A stretch of DNA of 48,206 nt from a virus (IMGVR_UViG_3300011013_000023:1-48206), one strand, 5' to 3'. Positions 17,893 through 25,835 are shown, counted from the first letter of the stretch. The notes: generated by a model not told the origin, from the sequence alone. A program made the numbers and translations.

Positions 17893-18348
17893 CTATCTGT
17901 GAAGAATTCTAGCTTCGTTGCCTAGAGTTCTAGACATTGCAGACCTATCTCTAGAAAGAGATCTTGCTGACTGCATCTTCATTTGATTTAGTGTACCATA
18001 ACTATCCATAAATGGTCTATACATGTTAACTTGCCGATTAGAAGTGTAAATCTCCTTACCCTTTTGGTATGCAAAATATCCACCAACGGCTGCAGCTCCA
18101 ACAGCCCATCCATGAGGACCAGCGCTTATTGCCATATCAAACAGTGCTGCTTCACCCAGACCCATTAACACACCAGCACCAGCACCGTAGTCTTGTCCAT
18201 AGGAGTAATATCCCGTTCCAGCGCTAATACCATAACCTGCAACTGTTGCAGTTCCAATAGCTCCTGCTTTAGCAAAACCTGCTGCACTACGAACTTTTTG
18301 AGATCTACCGACAGCAGAAAGACCAGTTGATATAAATCTACTTATCAT
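17893..18348 (-). CDS. alanine/glycine-rich hydrophobic protein
   Basis: A 151-residue protein starting at an ATG that overlaps the previous stop by 4 nt (ATGA). The N-terminal two thirds is a Gly/Ala-rich hydrophobic region (AGAIGTATVAGYGISAGTG; GWAVGAAAVGGYFAYQKG), followed by a basic, Ser/Arg/Met-rich tail. The layout resembles its two neighbours, suggesting a related set of virion or membrane-interacting proteins. No family recognised. Confidence 0.6.
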   Translation of the reverse strand: MISRFISTGLSAVGRSQKVRSAAGFAKAGAIGTATVAGYGISAGTGYYSYGQDYGAGAGVLMGLGEAALFDMAISAGPHGWAVGAAAVGGYFAYQKGKEIYTSNRQVNMYRPFMDSYGTLNQMKMQSARSLSRDRSAMSRTLGNEARILHR

Positions 18349-18956
18349 CTTGTTCTACTCCCGTGAAGTCCAAAGACAAGACCCTGAGTGGACTGTTGAA
18401 ACTCTGTAGACCGATAACTTGATCTTTTAAATTGTTGAGTATAGGATTTCATTTCACTTCGCATTGCACTTGCTCCCTGAGCTGCAGCCTGTAGCCCCCC
18501 AACTGGATCATCAGATAACATTCCATAGGCAAGGAGTCCCGCACCTGCGACTGCCCCTATCTGAGGAATAGATGCACCAAATGCTAATTTAGAAAATGCA
18601 TTTGCAGCTTTATAAGACTTATTAGCAGCTGGACTTGTTGCAGCACGATATAAACCACTTACACCACTACCTGCTAAGCTTGCTGTCTTTAAGGCTGCCC
18701 CGCCAATCATCTTTCCCCTTCCAGCCCACACCTTTCTACTTCTACTTCTCATTTTCTTCTCTAGAAAAGAATCGTGTGCGCCTACATCTGGGGTAAAGCT
18801 CATAGCTCTGGAGGTTGCACCTGTTAGGTTCTTTCCTGAACTCATATTTATATTACGATAGGGTTGAGGACTACCATAATATCCCTGTGCAAAGTCTTTT
18901 GATGAGTTTGGCAGGCCAATTGGAATATTATGATATGCATCTTGTAAAAAGCTCAT
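18345..18956 (-). CDS. hypothetical internal virion protein-like
   Basis: A 203-residue protein. A polar N-terminus is followed by a basic segment (KKMRSRSRKVWAGRGKM), a hydrophobic Gly/Ala region (IPQIGAVAGAGLLAYGML) and a tail ending QSTQGLVFGLHGSRTR. It overlaps the next gene by 4 nt and sits between the exonuclease-kinase fusion and TerL. The hydrophobic centre and basic flanks are shared with the two following proteins. I infer a packaged, membrane-active protein, without proof. Confidence 0.6.
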   Translation of the reverse strand: MSFLQDAYHNIPIGLPNSSKDFAQGYYGSPQPYRNINMSSGKNLTGATSRAMSFTPDVGAHDSFLEKKMRSRSRKVWAGRGKMIGGAALKTASLAGSGVSGLYRAATSPAANKSYKAANAFSKLAFGASIPQIGAVAGAGLLAYGMLSDDPVGGLQAAAQGASAMRSEMKSYTQQFKRSSYRSTEFQQSTQGLVFGLHGSRTR

Positions 18957-18965
18957 TATATGATT

Positions 18966-21437
18966 CTATCCTGATCTTGATCTTTTACCACCAGAAGAAC
19001 CAGATCTTGATAACTCTTCAGATGCAGCTGCTTGTGCTTTTGCCCTACGAAGCTTACGTGCTGCAATTCTCGCTTGACGTGCAGGGTTTACTTTACCAGA
19101 AATAACACTTTTCTCAGCCAGTGCTCCTCGGTTAAGATCTAGCGGCATATCTAGCTTGGCTGCGTGTCTTTGAAGCTCAGAGATGTCCATAGCTGTTTCT
19201 CTTACGTTGTATCCATGGGCGGCTACGGTCGACATAACCTCTTCTTTAACAGAACTGCCTGGTACATGCTCAAAGCTTTTTATATTAAATTCAGTATTTA
19301 CTTTACCAGCAAAGCCAAAGTCGATAACACCAACCTGGCCTTGTTTTGTTAACATGACGTTTTTAAAGTGGAGATCACCATGGACGTACCCTTTCTTGTG
19401 CATGTGTTCAACGTTCTGTTGTAATTTACTCATATGGGATGCCTTAAATAGACCCTGATCAAGAGCATCAGCAGCTGAATGCCCTTCAAAAAGCTCCATG
19501 TCTATAAAATGCTGCTTATCCTTACTGCCTGATGCATAAACAGTGGGACCGAAGCTGTCTTCAAACTTTTGCATAGTTGAAACTTCTTCTGTTCCCATCT
19601 CTCCTCTTTTTCTAACGAAGGAAAATTCTTTACCTCTAAATTGACCTTTCATTAAATAGGCTTCACCAAAAGCACTTTCGTCACCAAGACGGGCTCCCTG
19701 CTTAGCTGTACTTAGTGCCTCCTGGAATCCCTTACTCTGTGTCATCTGTTTAAAGGTTTCCTTACCTTTAGTTAGAGCACGTAGAGCATCCCAACCAGAA
19801 CCAAACCCTGTCATCTTCTTGCGAATATTTTGGGCTATCCCCTTGTGGCCCATACCTTCAATAACATTAAAAGCATCATCAAATCCTTGTCGAGATTCAG
19901 CAACTCCAATAGCTGCTTGTCTTCCAAGCTTTCCGCCACCTAGGCTAATAAAGGCACCTAGCTCATTTTGTTCTCCTGTTTTAATAAAATCGACAAGCTG
20001 TTTACGAAAATTAGATGATCCCGTTTTGACAAGCTTTTTTGTTAACTGTGGCTGCTGCGCAGCTGCTACAGCTACTTCTTTAATAGCACGTCTATTTTTT
20101 AGTCCTGCATAGATATACTTAGTGGCCGCAAAAGTACCTGCAGCACCAGCTATAGCACCACCTGTCAAACCTCCGCTTGCTGCAGTCATTCCCAAGTGAA
20201 TCATTTCTGCACTTGCTGCTGTTGTGGCACCTATAGCCAGTGGGGCACCTTTCATTGTATCTGCAGCAACTTGAGCTGTTAGATTATAAGTTTCATGAAC
20301 ACCACCCTTGATAGCAACTTTACCAGCTTGTAACATACGGGCTGCAATTCTTATATAGCCACTACCAAACTCTGTCATCTGTTTACGAAGAACTTCAGCA
20401 AAACCACCATGTCTTAAACCTTCTACTGTATTGTATTCATCATCACTAGCAGAGAAGGCACTGGATAGACCATTTGCTGTAATTAAACCAGCTGCAAGGA
20501 TGCCAGCACCAGCACCAAACCTTCTTAGAAGTTTAGGTATGTTCTGCCAGGCAACCCTAGCTCTTTCAGACTTACTGGGATAAAAGAACTCTCCTGCAGC
20601 TTTTTCTGCTTTAGAAGGTGCACTTTTATATCCTGCTACTGTAGAGGCTAACCAGCCACGAGCAAACTCGGGAGTTTCAGCTACCCTCCTCATCTCTCCT
20701 GTACCAATGGCATCGTAGAGGCGTCGAGTCATTTTGACATCAGCACTACTTTGGTGGGCTTGTGAGGTTAGCTTCGAGTCGGGCTCAAGTAGGGGAAATA
20801 TCTGCTCCAGTCTCCAACCACGAGCTAGGTAGTCCTTCACAGCAGATGGACCTCTTCGCTCTACTTGATTACCGAAGGCCTCCATCTGACGAAGCATGTT
20901 GTATTCAACTGGTCTACTGGAGTGGGGCAGCTTCTCCCAGGCCGTCTGGGCCTGGCTCCAAGTTTTGCCACCCAGCTGCTCCCTGAACGTCCCCTGTTGA
21001 AGGTGAGCACCTATGGTCTCTCCCAGTATCTTCTTTGTTCTAAGACCAACGTCTATTTGTCTGTGACCCCTCAGGGCTGATGATAGTTCACCCTCAAGTC
21101 CATGCATTCTAGCTCTTTGTTGCATGAAAGGTATATCGAAGTTGGAACTATTAAATCCAACGACAGGGCTACCTGCTGGTGCTCCCTGTAGTCCTGTTAT
21201 GAACTGTTTGATTACATCTCTTTCTGGAAAGGTTCTAGATGCTTGTGATACCTGAGGTATAATATTTTCTTGAGAAAACTTGCTTAACCAGCTTCCTGAC
21301 TGGGGATGGGCAAATGCTTCCTGGACCAGGCTCCTGTTGGACGAATAGGACGCAGAGAGGATGGAAGAACCCCTCTTTCCAGAAGAATCTAGTCCACCAG
21401 TCTCTATGTCGAATATGAAGGGCTCAGGGAGCTTCAA
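18966..21437 (-). CDS. DEDDh 3'-5' exonuclease fused to a protein-kinase-like domain
   Basis: An 823-residue protein with a TTG start. Residues 1-245 form a DnaQ/RNase T-type exonuclease: FDIETGGL (D10, E12), NSSNFDIPF (D101) and HQSSADVKMT (H228, D233), so all DEDDh residues are present. Residues 300-450 are hydrophobic and glycine-rich, with one likely membrane segment (303-328). A motif is repeated at 332-362 and 519-549 (NTVEGLRHGGFAEVLRKQMT / NVIEGMGHKGIAQNIRKKMT, then FGSG). Residues about 590-730 look like a kinase: FVRKRG (candidate Lys), a Glu at 617-618, HGDLHFKNV (D688, N693) and IDFG (D706). The tail is very basic. It is coded in the packaging/virion block, so it may be injected with the DNA. 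Confidence 0.85.
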   Translation of the reverse strand: MKLPEPFIFDIETGGLDSSGKRGSSILSASYSSNRSLVQEAFAHPQSGSWLSKFSQENIIPQVSQASRTFPERDVIKQFITGLQGAPAGSPVVGFNSSNFDIPFMQQRARMHGLEGELSSALRGHRQIDVGLRTKKILGETIGAHLQQGTFREQLGGKTWSQAQTAWEKLPHSSRPVEYNMLRQMEAFGNQVERRGPSAVKDYLARGWRLEQIFPLLEPDSKLTSQAHQSSADVKMTRRLYDAIGTGEMRRVAETPEFARGWLASTVAGYKSAPSKAEKAAGEFFYPSKSERARVAWQNIPKLLRRFGAGAGILAAGLITANGLSSAFSASDDEYNTVEGLRHGGFAEVLRKQMTEFGSGYIRIAARMLQAGKVAIKGGVHETYNLTAQVAADTMKGAPLAIGATTAASAEMIHLGMTAASGGLTGGAIAGAAGTFAATKYIYAGLKNRRAIKEVAVAAAQQPQLTKKLVKTGSSNFRKQLVDFIKTGEQNELGAFISLGGGKLGRQAAIGVAESRQGFDDAFNVIEGMGHKGIAQNIRKKMTGFGSGWDALRALTKGKETFKQMTQSKGFQEALSTAKQGARLGDESAFGEAYLMKGQFRGKEFSFVRKRGEMGTEEVSTMQKFEDSFGPTVYASGSKDKQHFIDMELFEGHSAADALDQGLFKASHMSKLQQNVEHMHKKGYVHGDLHFKNVMLTKQGQVGVIDFGFAGKVNTEFNIKSFEHVPGSSVKEEVMSTVAAHGYNVRETAMDISELQRHAAKLDMPLDLNRGALAEKSVISGKVNPARQARIAARKLRRAKAQAAASEELSRSGSSGGKRSRSG

Positions 21438-21439
21438 GT

Positions 21440-22273
21440 CTAATCACCAGACTTATTGTTACCTTCATCTATCGTCTGGTCAATAAGAGATTCTGGAGTT
21501 ACGATCTCTGCATCTATTATTTGGGAATCTGCCTTTTTAACTTGAGATTGTAGATCTTTAAGTTGTTGTTTTACATTGGCCATGCTGGAACTGGCATCTT
21601 CATCTGTTTTCTGTTTTAGAGCGGCTTCTCTTCTGTATTTCTCCTGTCTGTCTCCAACCATCAATTTAACTAGTTTACTTTTTCTGTTGGCTAGTTTTTG
21701 TTTTTGTTCAAAGATTGGTGAGACTTGGAGGTTTGTTATTACATTGCCGTCTCTGTCTATGCCTACGGATTGATCTGTTACTAGAGTTGCATTCTCTGGT
21801 CTACGTAGGGTCATTGTTAGTCTCCACTGTAGAACTTCTATTTCTGCTAGTTCAGTACATATTCCTATTTCTGTGAAGGAGTTGGGATCTACGTCATACT
21901 CTACTACGTAGTTCATTACTGACTCTTTTAGCATAGTTGTTTCTAGGAGGCAGTCTTTGTCTAGAGGTGCTTTGTTCATTTGTTGTAGGGCACACTCTCT
22001 AGCAAAGGGGCATTGGCTGGCTGCACATCTCATGGGGGCAAAGGTTGCTGCTCCTGTTGCCATCTTCTTTAGGGTTTTTAGTAGGACCTTTTCTTGTTCT
22101 TTGTTTAGTTCTATGTCTGAATAGTCTTCTGCTCCAGCTTCTAGTGTTTGTTGGAGTGTTTTATGTGTTTTGTTTTCTATGTCTGTCCAAGCTGATTGGG
22201 TAACTATAGATAGACTTCTAGGTGGGGGTAGAAGTTCTTCTAGTCTTAAGCTGTCATCTTTTTCGTCTGTCAT
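21440..22273 (-). CDS. cysteine-cluster protein, small-terminase position
   Basis: A 277-residue protein with a central cluster CAASQCPFARECALQQMN...DKDC (about residues 83-108), spaced like a metal or iron-sulfur site, then a helical region and a charged coiled-coil C-terminus. This Cys pattern with a following Glu recurs in phage proteins coded close to terminases, so a small-terminase or regulatory role is possible. There is no visible DNA-binding motif. It starts in a 4-nt overlap with the upstream gene. Confidence 0.6.
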   Translation of the reverse strand: MTDEKDDSLRLEELLPPPRSLSIVTQSAWTDIENKTHKTLQQTLEAGAEDYSDIELNKEQEKVLLKTLKKMATGAATFAPMRCAASQCPFARECALQQMNKAPLDKDCLLETTMLKESVMNYVVEYDVDPNSFTEIGICTELAEIEVLQWRLTMTLRRPENATLVTDQSVGIDRDGNVITNLQVSPIFEQKQKLANRKSKLVKLMVGDRQEKYRREAALKQKTDEDASSSMANVKQQLKDLQSQVKKADSQIIDAEIVTPESLIDQTIDEGNNKSGD

Positions 22274-22602
22274 TTGTTTTGATCCAGAAGAGGTGAGTTT
22301 GTGGGCCTTGTTGTGGTATTAAGCTCTTCTTTTTCCCTGTTGAATTTCTCTAGGAGAGATAGTATTTCTGCTGCTGAGTCTCTGTAGAATATTTTTTTAG
22401 ATTTTATATAATACGGGCATTTGCTGCCAAATCTAGAGGACTTCTTGATCATGCTCATTGCTTCTAGTTGAGAGTTGTTTAATAGTTTTCTAATTTGTTC
22501 TAGTGTATCCCAACTGTCTGTTTTGTGCTTTTCTGCATGGTCTTCTAGGATCTCTTCCCAGTCTTCATCAGAGAGATCATCTGGTTTTTGTAGGATGGTC
22601 AT
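22270..22602 (-). CDS. small hypothetical protein
   Basis: A 110-residue acidic, helical protein coupled to both neighbours by ATGA overlaps (22270-22273 and 22599-22602). There is one short basic patch (KKSSRFGSKCPYYIKSKK) in the middle. Operon position next to packaging genes is the only clue; no family recognised. Confidence 0.6.
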   Translation of the reverse strand: MTILQKPDDLSDEDWEEILEDHAEKHKTDSWDTLEQIRKLLNNSQLEAMSMIKKSSRFGSKCPYYIKSKKIFYRDSAAEILSLLEKFNREKEELNTTTRPTNSPLLDQNK

Positions 22603-22772
22603 TTAGATCTTCTCCAGTCTTTGTCTCCTGCATCTTTGAAGACAGAGAAGGTTTCATATGTTCCATCAGAGTAGAAAATATGTTGTATGCCTTGGTAGGC
22701 TACTGGTTCAGACTGTCCCATCATGAGTAGGGGGTCGTAGTCTATATATTGGTGAGATATTGTTTTAGACAT
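22599..22772 (-). CDS. 57-residue hypothetical protein
   Basis: The reading frame starts at ATG 22772 and ends TGA at 22599-22601, overlapping the ATG of the next gene. The product begins SKTISHQYIDYDPLLMMG and ends DAGDKDWRRSK. It fills the gap exactly between two coupled genes (one nucleotide after the upstream stop), and its composition is protein-like, so it is probably real. Function unknown. Confidence 0.65.
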   Translation of the reverse strand: MSKTISHQYIDYDPLLMMGQSEPVAYQGIQHIFYSDGTYETFSVFKDAGDKDWRRSK

Positions 22773-22773
22773 G

Positions 22774-23265
22774 TTAGTAGTCTTCCTCGTTTAGGTCTTC
22801 TATTAGGTCTAAATAGCCTACACCTGAGAATAAGGTTCTTGTGGCCTTTTTAGTTTCTAAGTCTACATAGCGTGGGTCATTAGGTGAAAGAAAGTTCCCT
22901 GGCGTTGGTTCGTTGATGCCATGCCAAATCTCTCTGTCGTATTTTAGATCAGGGCCTGAGATGTGGATAAAGCCTGAAGGGTCTGGGTCTTCTAAGTGTA
23001 TAGAAGGTGGACAAAGTCCAGAAGGAGTAGAGATAGGGTCGCTCATGTGGGTCTCCTTGGGTTTCAGTAGGAAACCTACGCCTCTCTTGCGACAGCCTCC
23101 CATGGTCTCAATACCTCTGCAGATATAGAGCTTGTCTTCAATTAGAACAGTGTCACCGGGTTTGATGTGTTGAGTCTGAGGTTGCTCACGGCCAACTGCT
23201 GTGTAGACATTTCCCCTGCCTGCTATGTTGTAGACGTTATCAGGGATAAAAGAAATAGGGTTCAT
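22774..23265 (-). CDS. EF-Tu domain-II-like small protein
   Basis: A 163-residue protein; the ATG at 23265 is chosen because AAGGA lies 7 nt upstream. Residues about 10-65 read VYNIAGRGNVYTAVGRE...IKPGDTVLI...GIETM...GVGFLL. This tracks the beta-barrel domain II of translational GTPases (VFTITGRGTVVTG...IKVGDEVEI...GVEM...VGVLLRG). No GTPase domain is present. The C-terminal part is proline-rich and acidic and unfamiliar. It is the first gene of the leftward block. A fold relationship is likely; a translation role is not shown. Confidence 0.65.
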   Translation of the reverse strand: MNPISFIPDNVYNIAGRGNVYTAVGREQPQTQHIKPGDTVLIEDKLYICRGIETMGGCRKRGVGFLLKPKETHMSDPISTPSGLCPPSIHLEDPDPSGFIHISGPDLKYDREIWHGINEPTPGNFLSPNDPRYVDLETKKATRTLFSGVGYLDLIEDLNEEDY

Positions 23266-23300
23266 TACCAAGTCCTTGCTACATATAGGTAGGAGAACAG

Positions 23301-23320
23301 TATAACTCCTAGGGAGTATA
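23301..23320. promoter_or_regulatory. operator-like dyad over the presumed leftward promoter
   Basis: TATAACTCCT followed by AGGGAGTATA is an imperfect 20-bp palindrome, offset by one base. Read on the minus strand it overlaps two TATACT boxes about 36-60 bp upstream of the first leftward gene. The overlap with a candidate -10 suggests a repressor or activator site; no protein is assigned to it. Confidence 0.4.
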
Positions 23321-23351
23321 AAACCAACAATAGAATCACCTTGATAAAAAC

Positions 23352-23457
23352 CCTTAGGGGGACGTTTTCCGAATATTATATTATTTCAGATTTAGGCAAA
23401 CCTCAAGTTGGGAAAATTTTTCCTTAGGTAGGTGTTTTCCTAATTATTTCAGTAAGG
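23352..23457 (+). repeat. direct repeat with 70-bp period in the divergent region
   Basis: Two copies of CCTTAGG-N5-GTTTTCC followed by an AT-rich stretch ending ATTATTTCAG occur at 23352-23387 and 23422-23451, offset by exactly 70 bp at both the CCTTAGG and GTTTTCC blocks. A weaker third element (GGTGTTTTAGG) lies near 23466. Their position between the two divergent gene blocks fits regulator sites or origin-type iterons. Confidence 0.55.
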
Positions 23458-23597
23458 TACCTAGTGGTGTTTTAGGTAGTAAGAGACTCCTTACTCCTGA
23501 TCGACCCCCAGGGTAACCCTTAAACACTTCATTCTGAATGTGTTGTCTTGGGTACCTCTTCACACAATTTCGTGTGTACAACCAAAGGATAAGTAAG

Positions 23598-23858
23598 ATG
23601 TTTGATTCCATCAAAAATAAGATGAATGCTCTTCGTGTTGAGATGATTGCTGGTTATGAGAGTGGATACCAGAAGGGAAAAGAGAAAGAGGCCGCGATGT
23701 GGACAGCTACTGCTAAGAACTTGCGTTCTGCTGCTGATAGGTGTGATGAGCGTGCTGTTGTGTGTCAAGCACAAGCATCTGTTACTGTGTGTGTGCCTAA
23801 GCCTGTTGCATTAGTGCCAGCTAAGATGTGTGTGCCTGTTGCTGTTGATATTGGCTGA
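23598..23858 (+). CDS. small hypothetical protein, first rightward gene
   Basis: An 86-residue protein; the ATG at 23598 is chosen because AAAGGAT precedes it. The first 60 residues are a charged amphipathic helix (KGKEKEAAMWTATAKNLRSA) and the last 25 are Val/Pro/Cys-rich. Being the first gene rightward of the divergent region, it is likely expressed early. No family recognised. Confidence 0.65.
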   Translation: MFDSIKNKMNALRVEMIAGYESGYQKGKEKEAAMWTATAKNLRSAADRCDERAVVCQAQASVTVCVPKPVALVPAKMCVPVAVDIG

Positions 23859-23926
23859 TGTGTATGTGTGTATATGTACATGGTGTATGTATGCATGAGT
23901 TAGTGTGTATCCAGTAGGAGATAAGT

Positions 23927-24220
23927 ATGAGTAGTAAGTATAGTGTTATCAGTGTTTTAGCACGCCTTGTGTCATGTACTGATGTACGTTGGCATGTGTA
24001 TACTTCATGGTATGGGGTGATGCGTGTGTCTTTCACTGCAGGTGGCTTACCTGTCTGTGATGTCAGGTGCACCCGTCGTGGTATGGACAAGGCACTGGTG
24101 GCTATGTCCTGCTATAGGGATGCACTACCTGCCCCTACTACCCAGGCCAATAATGATAATGAGTGTACTCCCCCTATGGGTATCATGCCTGTGGTGGTGG
24201 GTGAGCTGTTGATTGACTAG
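23927..24220 (+). CDS. small hypothetical protein
   Basis: A 97-residue protein with AGGAGATA seven bases before its ATG. It is rich in Val, Cys and Met (six Cys), without a clear motif. The preceding 60 bases are a GT-rich stretch with repeated TGTATGTG-like words. The coding assignment rests on the RBS and spacing; the protein has no recognisable relatives. Confidence 0.5.
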   Translation: MSSKYSVISVLARLVSCTDVRWHVYTSWYGVMRVSFTAGGLPVCDVRCTRRGMDKALVAMSCYRDALPAPTTQANNDNECTPPMGIMPVVVGELLID

Positions 24221-24228
24221 TGTACATA

Positions 24229-24246
24229 CCCCTCCTACGGGAGGGG
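24229..24246 (+). terminator. GC-rich hairpin after the second rightward gene
   Basis: CCCCTCC-TACG-GGAGGGG forms a perfect 7-bp stem with a tetraloop, 8 nt after the stop codon. There is no T-run behind it, so it may act as an RNA-stability or processing element rather than a true intrinsic terminator. Confidence 0.4.
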
Positions 24247-24318
24247 GTGTCTATATGGGGTGGTGCCCATATACTGATGATGCCAGCCTTGGCGAAACAC
24301 AAACAAAAGGAAAACAAG

Positions 24319-24558
24319 ATGAACGACATTAAACGAAAAGAACTGTCTGCTGAGCTTCAGAACTGGTGTGAGGAAAGGGATCAGCTTGAGTACGACATCT
24401 CTGAGGATGAGAAAGTAAAGGTCGGGCTTGTCGATGCCCCTTTTGCTTTTAAACACCAACATGAGAGTTTTCTCAGTGATGCAGCTTGGAACAAGCGGCG
24501 TCTTGTTCTTGTTCAGAAAGAGATTTCTGCTATCACCTGTGTTCTCAATCGAGGCTAG
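24319..24558 (+). CDS. 79-residue charged hypothetical protein
   Basis: The ATG at 24319 has AAAGGAAAACAAG upstream, the same leader used by the 24645 gene, which decides this start over an upstream one. The product is helical and charged (RKELSAELQNWCEERDQLEY) with no motif I recognise. The shared leader suggests the two genes are regulated alike. Confidence 0.65.
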   Translation: MNDIKRKELSAELQNWCEERDQLEYDISEDEKVKVGLVDAPFAFKHQHESFLSDAAWNKRRLVLVQKEISAITCVLNRG

Positions 24559-24644
24559 GTTGTCACCTACTATGCTTGAGCATTACGAGTGTTCAAGTAT
24601 AGGATGGTGGCAATTAAGCCGCTGATACCGAAAAGGAAAACAAG

Positions 24645-25010
24645 ATGTCTAAGATTAAACGAAATGCCCGCCGCTTGGTTGCTACCCTAATGATCAAGCG
24701 TAACAAGACCTCTGAAGCAGTTTACAGGAAAGTGGCGATTAAGACAGGTTCGCGTACGTTGAATAAAATGGCCGATACAAAGGAATGGGCTAATGACAAT
24801 TTGAGGCGATATGCTTCAGGTGGGCCTCTCGTGAGTGTTGACACTTATATGGAGAGTACTGCTCATGCTAAAGAACTTGAATACTACCTATGTGACGATA
24901 TGGGGCGTCTGGCCCAGTGGGTAAAAGTTAAGAGTGAAAAGATTGAACGATATTATGCAGATCAGCAGGTGGACTTTCTCAAAGCTCAACCAGTTGATAA
25001 TAAGAATTAA
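24645..25010 (+). CDS. 121-residue basic hypothetical protein
   Basis: Preceded by AAAAGGAAAACAAG, identical in style to the leader at 24305-24318. The N-terminus is strongly basic (KIKRNARRLVATLMIKRNK), which would suit nucleic-acid contact, and the rest is helical and acidic. It is the last gene before a non-coding stretch containing a terminator. Family unknown. Confidence 0.65.
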   Translation: MSKIKRNARRLVATLMIKRNKTSEAVYRKVAIKTGSRTLNKMADTKEWANDNLRRYASGGPLVSVDTYMESTAHAKELEYYLCDDMGRLAQWVKVKSEKIERYYADQQVDFLKAQPVDNKN

Positions 25011-25023
25011 TAAAATAAACCTT

Positions 25024-25112
25024 CCCATATGCTCCTAATCATGATATTCCTTTATTAGTTTTACTAATATAAGGGTAGGGCTTCTTAAGGAGGCATAATT
25101 AGGGGTATGTCC
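25024..25112 (+). other. nested hairpins in non-coding stretch
   Basis: This is part of the gene-free stretch 25011-25400. An outer pairing of CATA..CCTAAT (25026-25039) with ATTAGGGGTATG (25098-25109) encloses an inner hairpin, CCTTTATTAG (25049-25058) with CTAATATAAGG (25064-25074), one bulged base. The rest of 25170-25400 is AT-rich with many TATA/GTATAC words and may hold the promoter of the next gene. No ORF is visible. Confidence 0.4.
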
Positions 25113-25142
25113 CAGTAGGGAAAATAAGATAAACTCGCTTAG

Positions 25143-25169
25143 ACGGCCTCTCAGGAGGTCGTTTTTTCT
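25143..25169 (+). terminator. intrinsic terminator
   Basis: ACGGCCTC-TCAG-GAGGTCGT is an 8-bp stem (one G-U pair) with a four-base loop, followed by TTTTTTCTT. This is a textbook rho-independent terminator ending the first small rightward operon (23598-25010). Confidence 0.85.
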
Positions 25170-25400
25170 TACTCACTGTATATACAGGGCCTCCGGCCCA
25201 TGTGTATTACCATAACCTAAATTAAGATAGGTACTAAGCAATCCTGCCCATACCTATATTCACTCCTTCTGGACCATAGAAGTAGTGTTCAACTATATAA
25301 TAAATAGCCCTACTAGTATGTATCAAGTATTAGATATACACGTATATGTACTAAAGAAGTAAGCTTATTAACTATATAGTAAAGAAAGAAGAACAAACAG

Positions 25401-25703
25401 ATGAACAAAGCAATCAAAGTAACCCTATATAGCCTATTCCTTACAGGATCCTTCTTAGCAGGGGTATATATACCTATCTGGGGAGAAGGTATCATATCTA
25501 TAGAGGGGTATAGACACGCAATAGCCCTATGTGGAGATGAGTCAGACAGTGGTATGACACCAGATAAAGCCACTGTATGGGTCAATGATGATATTACCTA
25601 TATTATCAACTCAGGACATGAAAACGATAATGAAATTAAGAGGTTAGTGCGAGTATCTAAGGTAGAGTGTGAGATGTTGAAAAAGTATAACCAAGCGTTA
25701 TAG
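25401..25703 (+). CDS. membrane-anchored small protein
   Basis: A 100-residue protein with one N-terminal hydrophobic segment (about residues 6-26, KVTLYSLFLTGSFLAGVYIP) and a polar, cysteine-containing outer part. The layout is like the 30701 protein. Only weak purine-rich RBS (AAAGAAAGAAG) precedes it. It is likely an inner-membrane or periplasmic protein of unknown role. Confidence 0.55.
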   Translation: MNKAIKVTLYSLFLTGSFLAGVYIPIWGEGIISIEGYRHAIALCGDESDSGMTPDKATVWVNDDITYIINSGHENDNEIKRLVRVSKVECEMLKKYNQAL

Positions 25704-25739
25704 AATGCCTCTAATAGGTACCTAGCTATTATTGTGTAG

Positions 25740-25757
25740 TATGGTATACTTACCATA
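25740..25757. promoter_or_regulatory. 18-bp palindrome (operator-like)
   Basis: TATGGTA-TACT-TACCATA is a perfect 7-bp inverted repeat with a 4-bp spacer; it includes TATACT, which could serve as a -10 box. It lies in the gene-free stretch 25704-26042, flanked by two GGTACCTAG words (25716-25725 and 25767-25776). It looks like a binding site for a dimeric regulator. Confidence 0.45.
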
Positions 25758-25835
25758 GCACAGAATGGTACCTAGAGGGGGGTAGCCTGCAACACAAGAT
25801 ACCCTCGCTACTGGCTGGGATTCGCTACTCGGCTA

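Larger units (their letters stand above)
23266..23597. promoter_or_regulatory. divergent regulatory region between the leftward and rightward gene blocks
   Basis: No ORF of note lies here. The region must hold promoters for both directions. On the minus strand two TATACT hexamers (near 23299-23320) flank a dyad and are candidate -10 boxes for the leftward block, though no good -35 at proper spacing is visible. On the plus strand a TTGATA (23341) and an AT-rich stretch (23374-23388) are not at standard spacing. A CATTC-T-GAATG inverted repeat lies near 23530-23540. Phage-specific promoters are possible. Confidence 0.5.
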
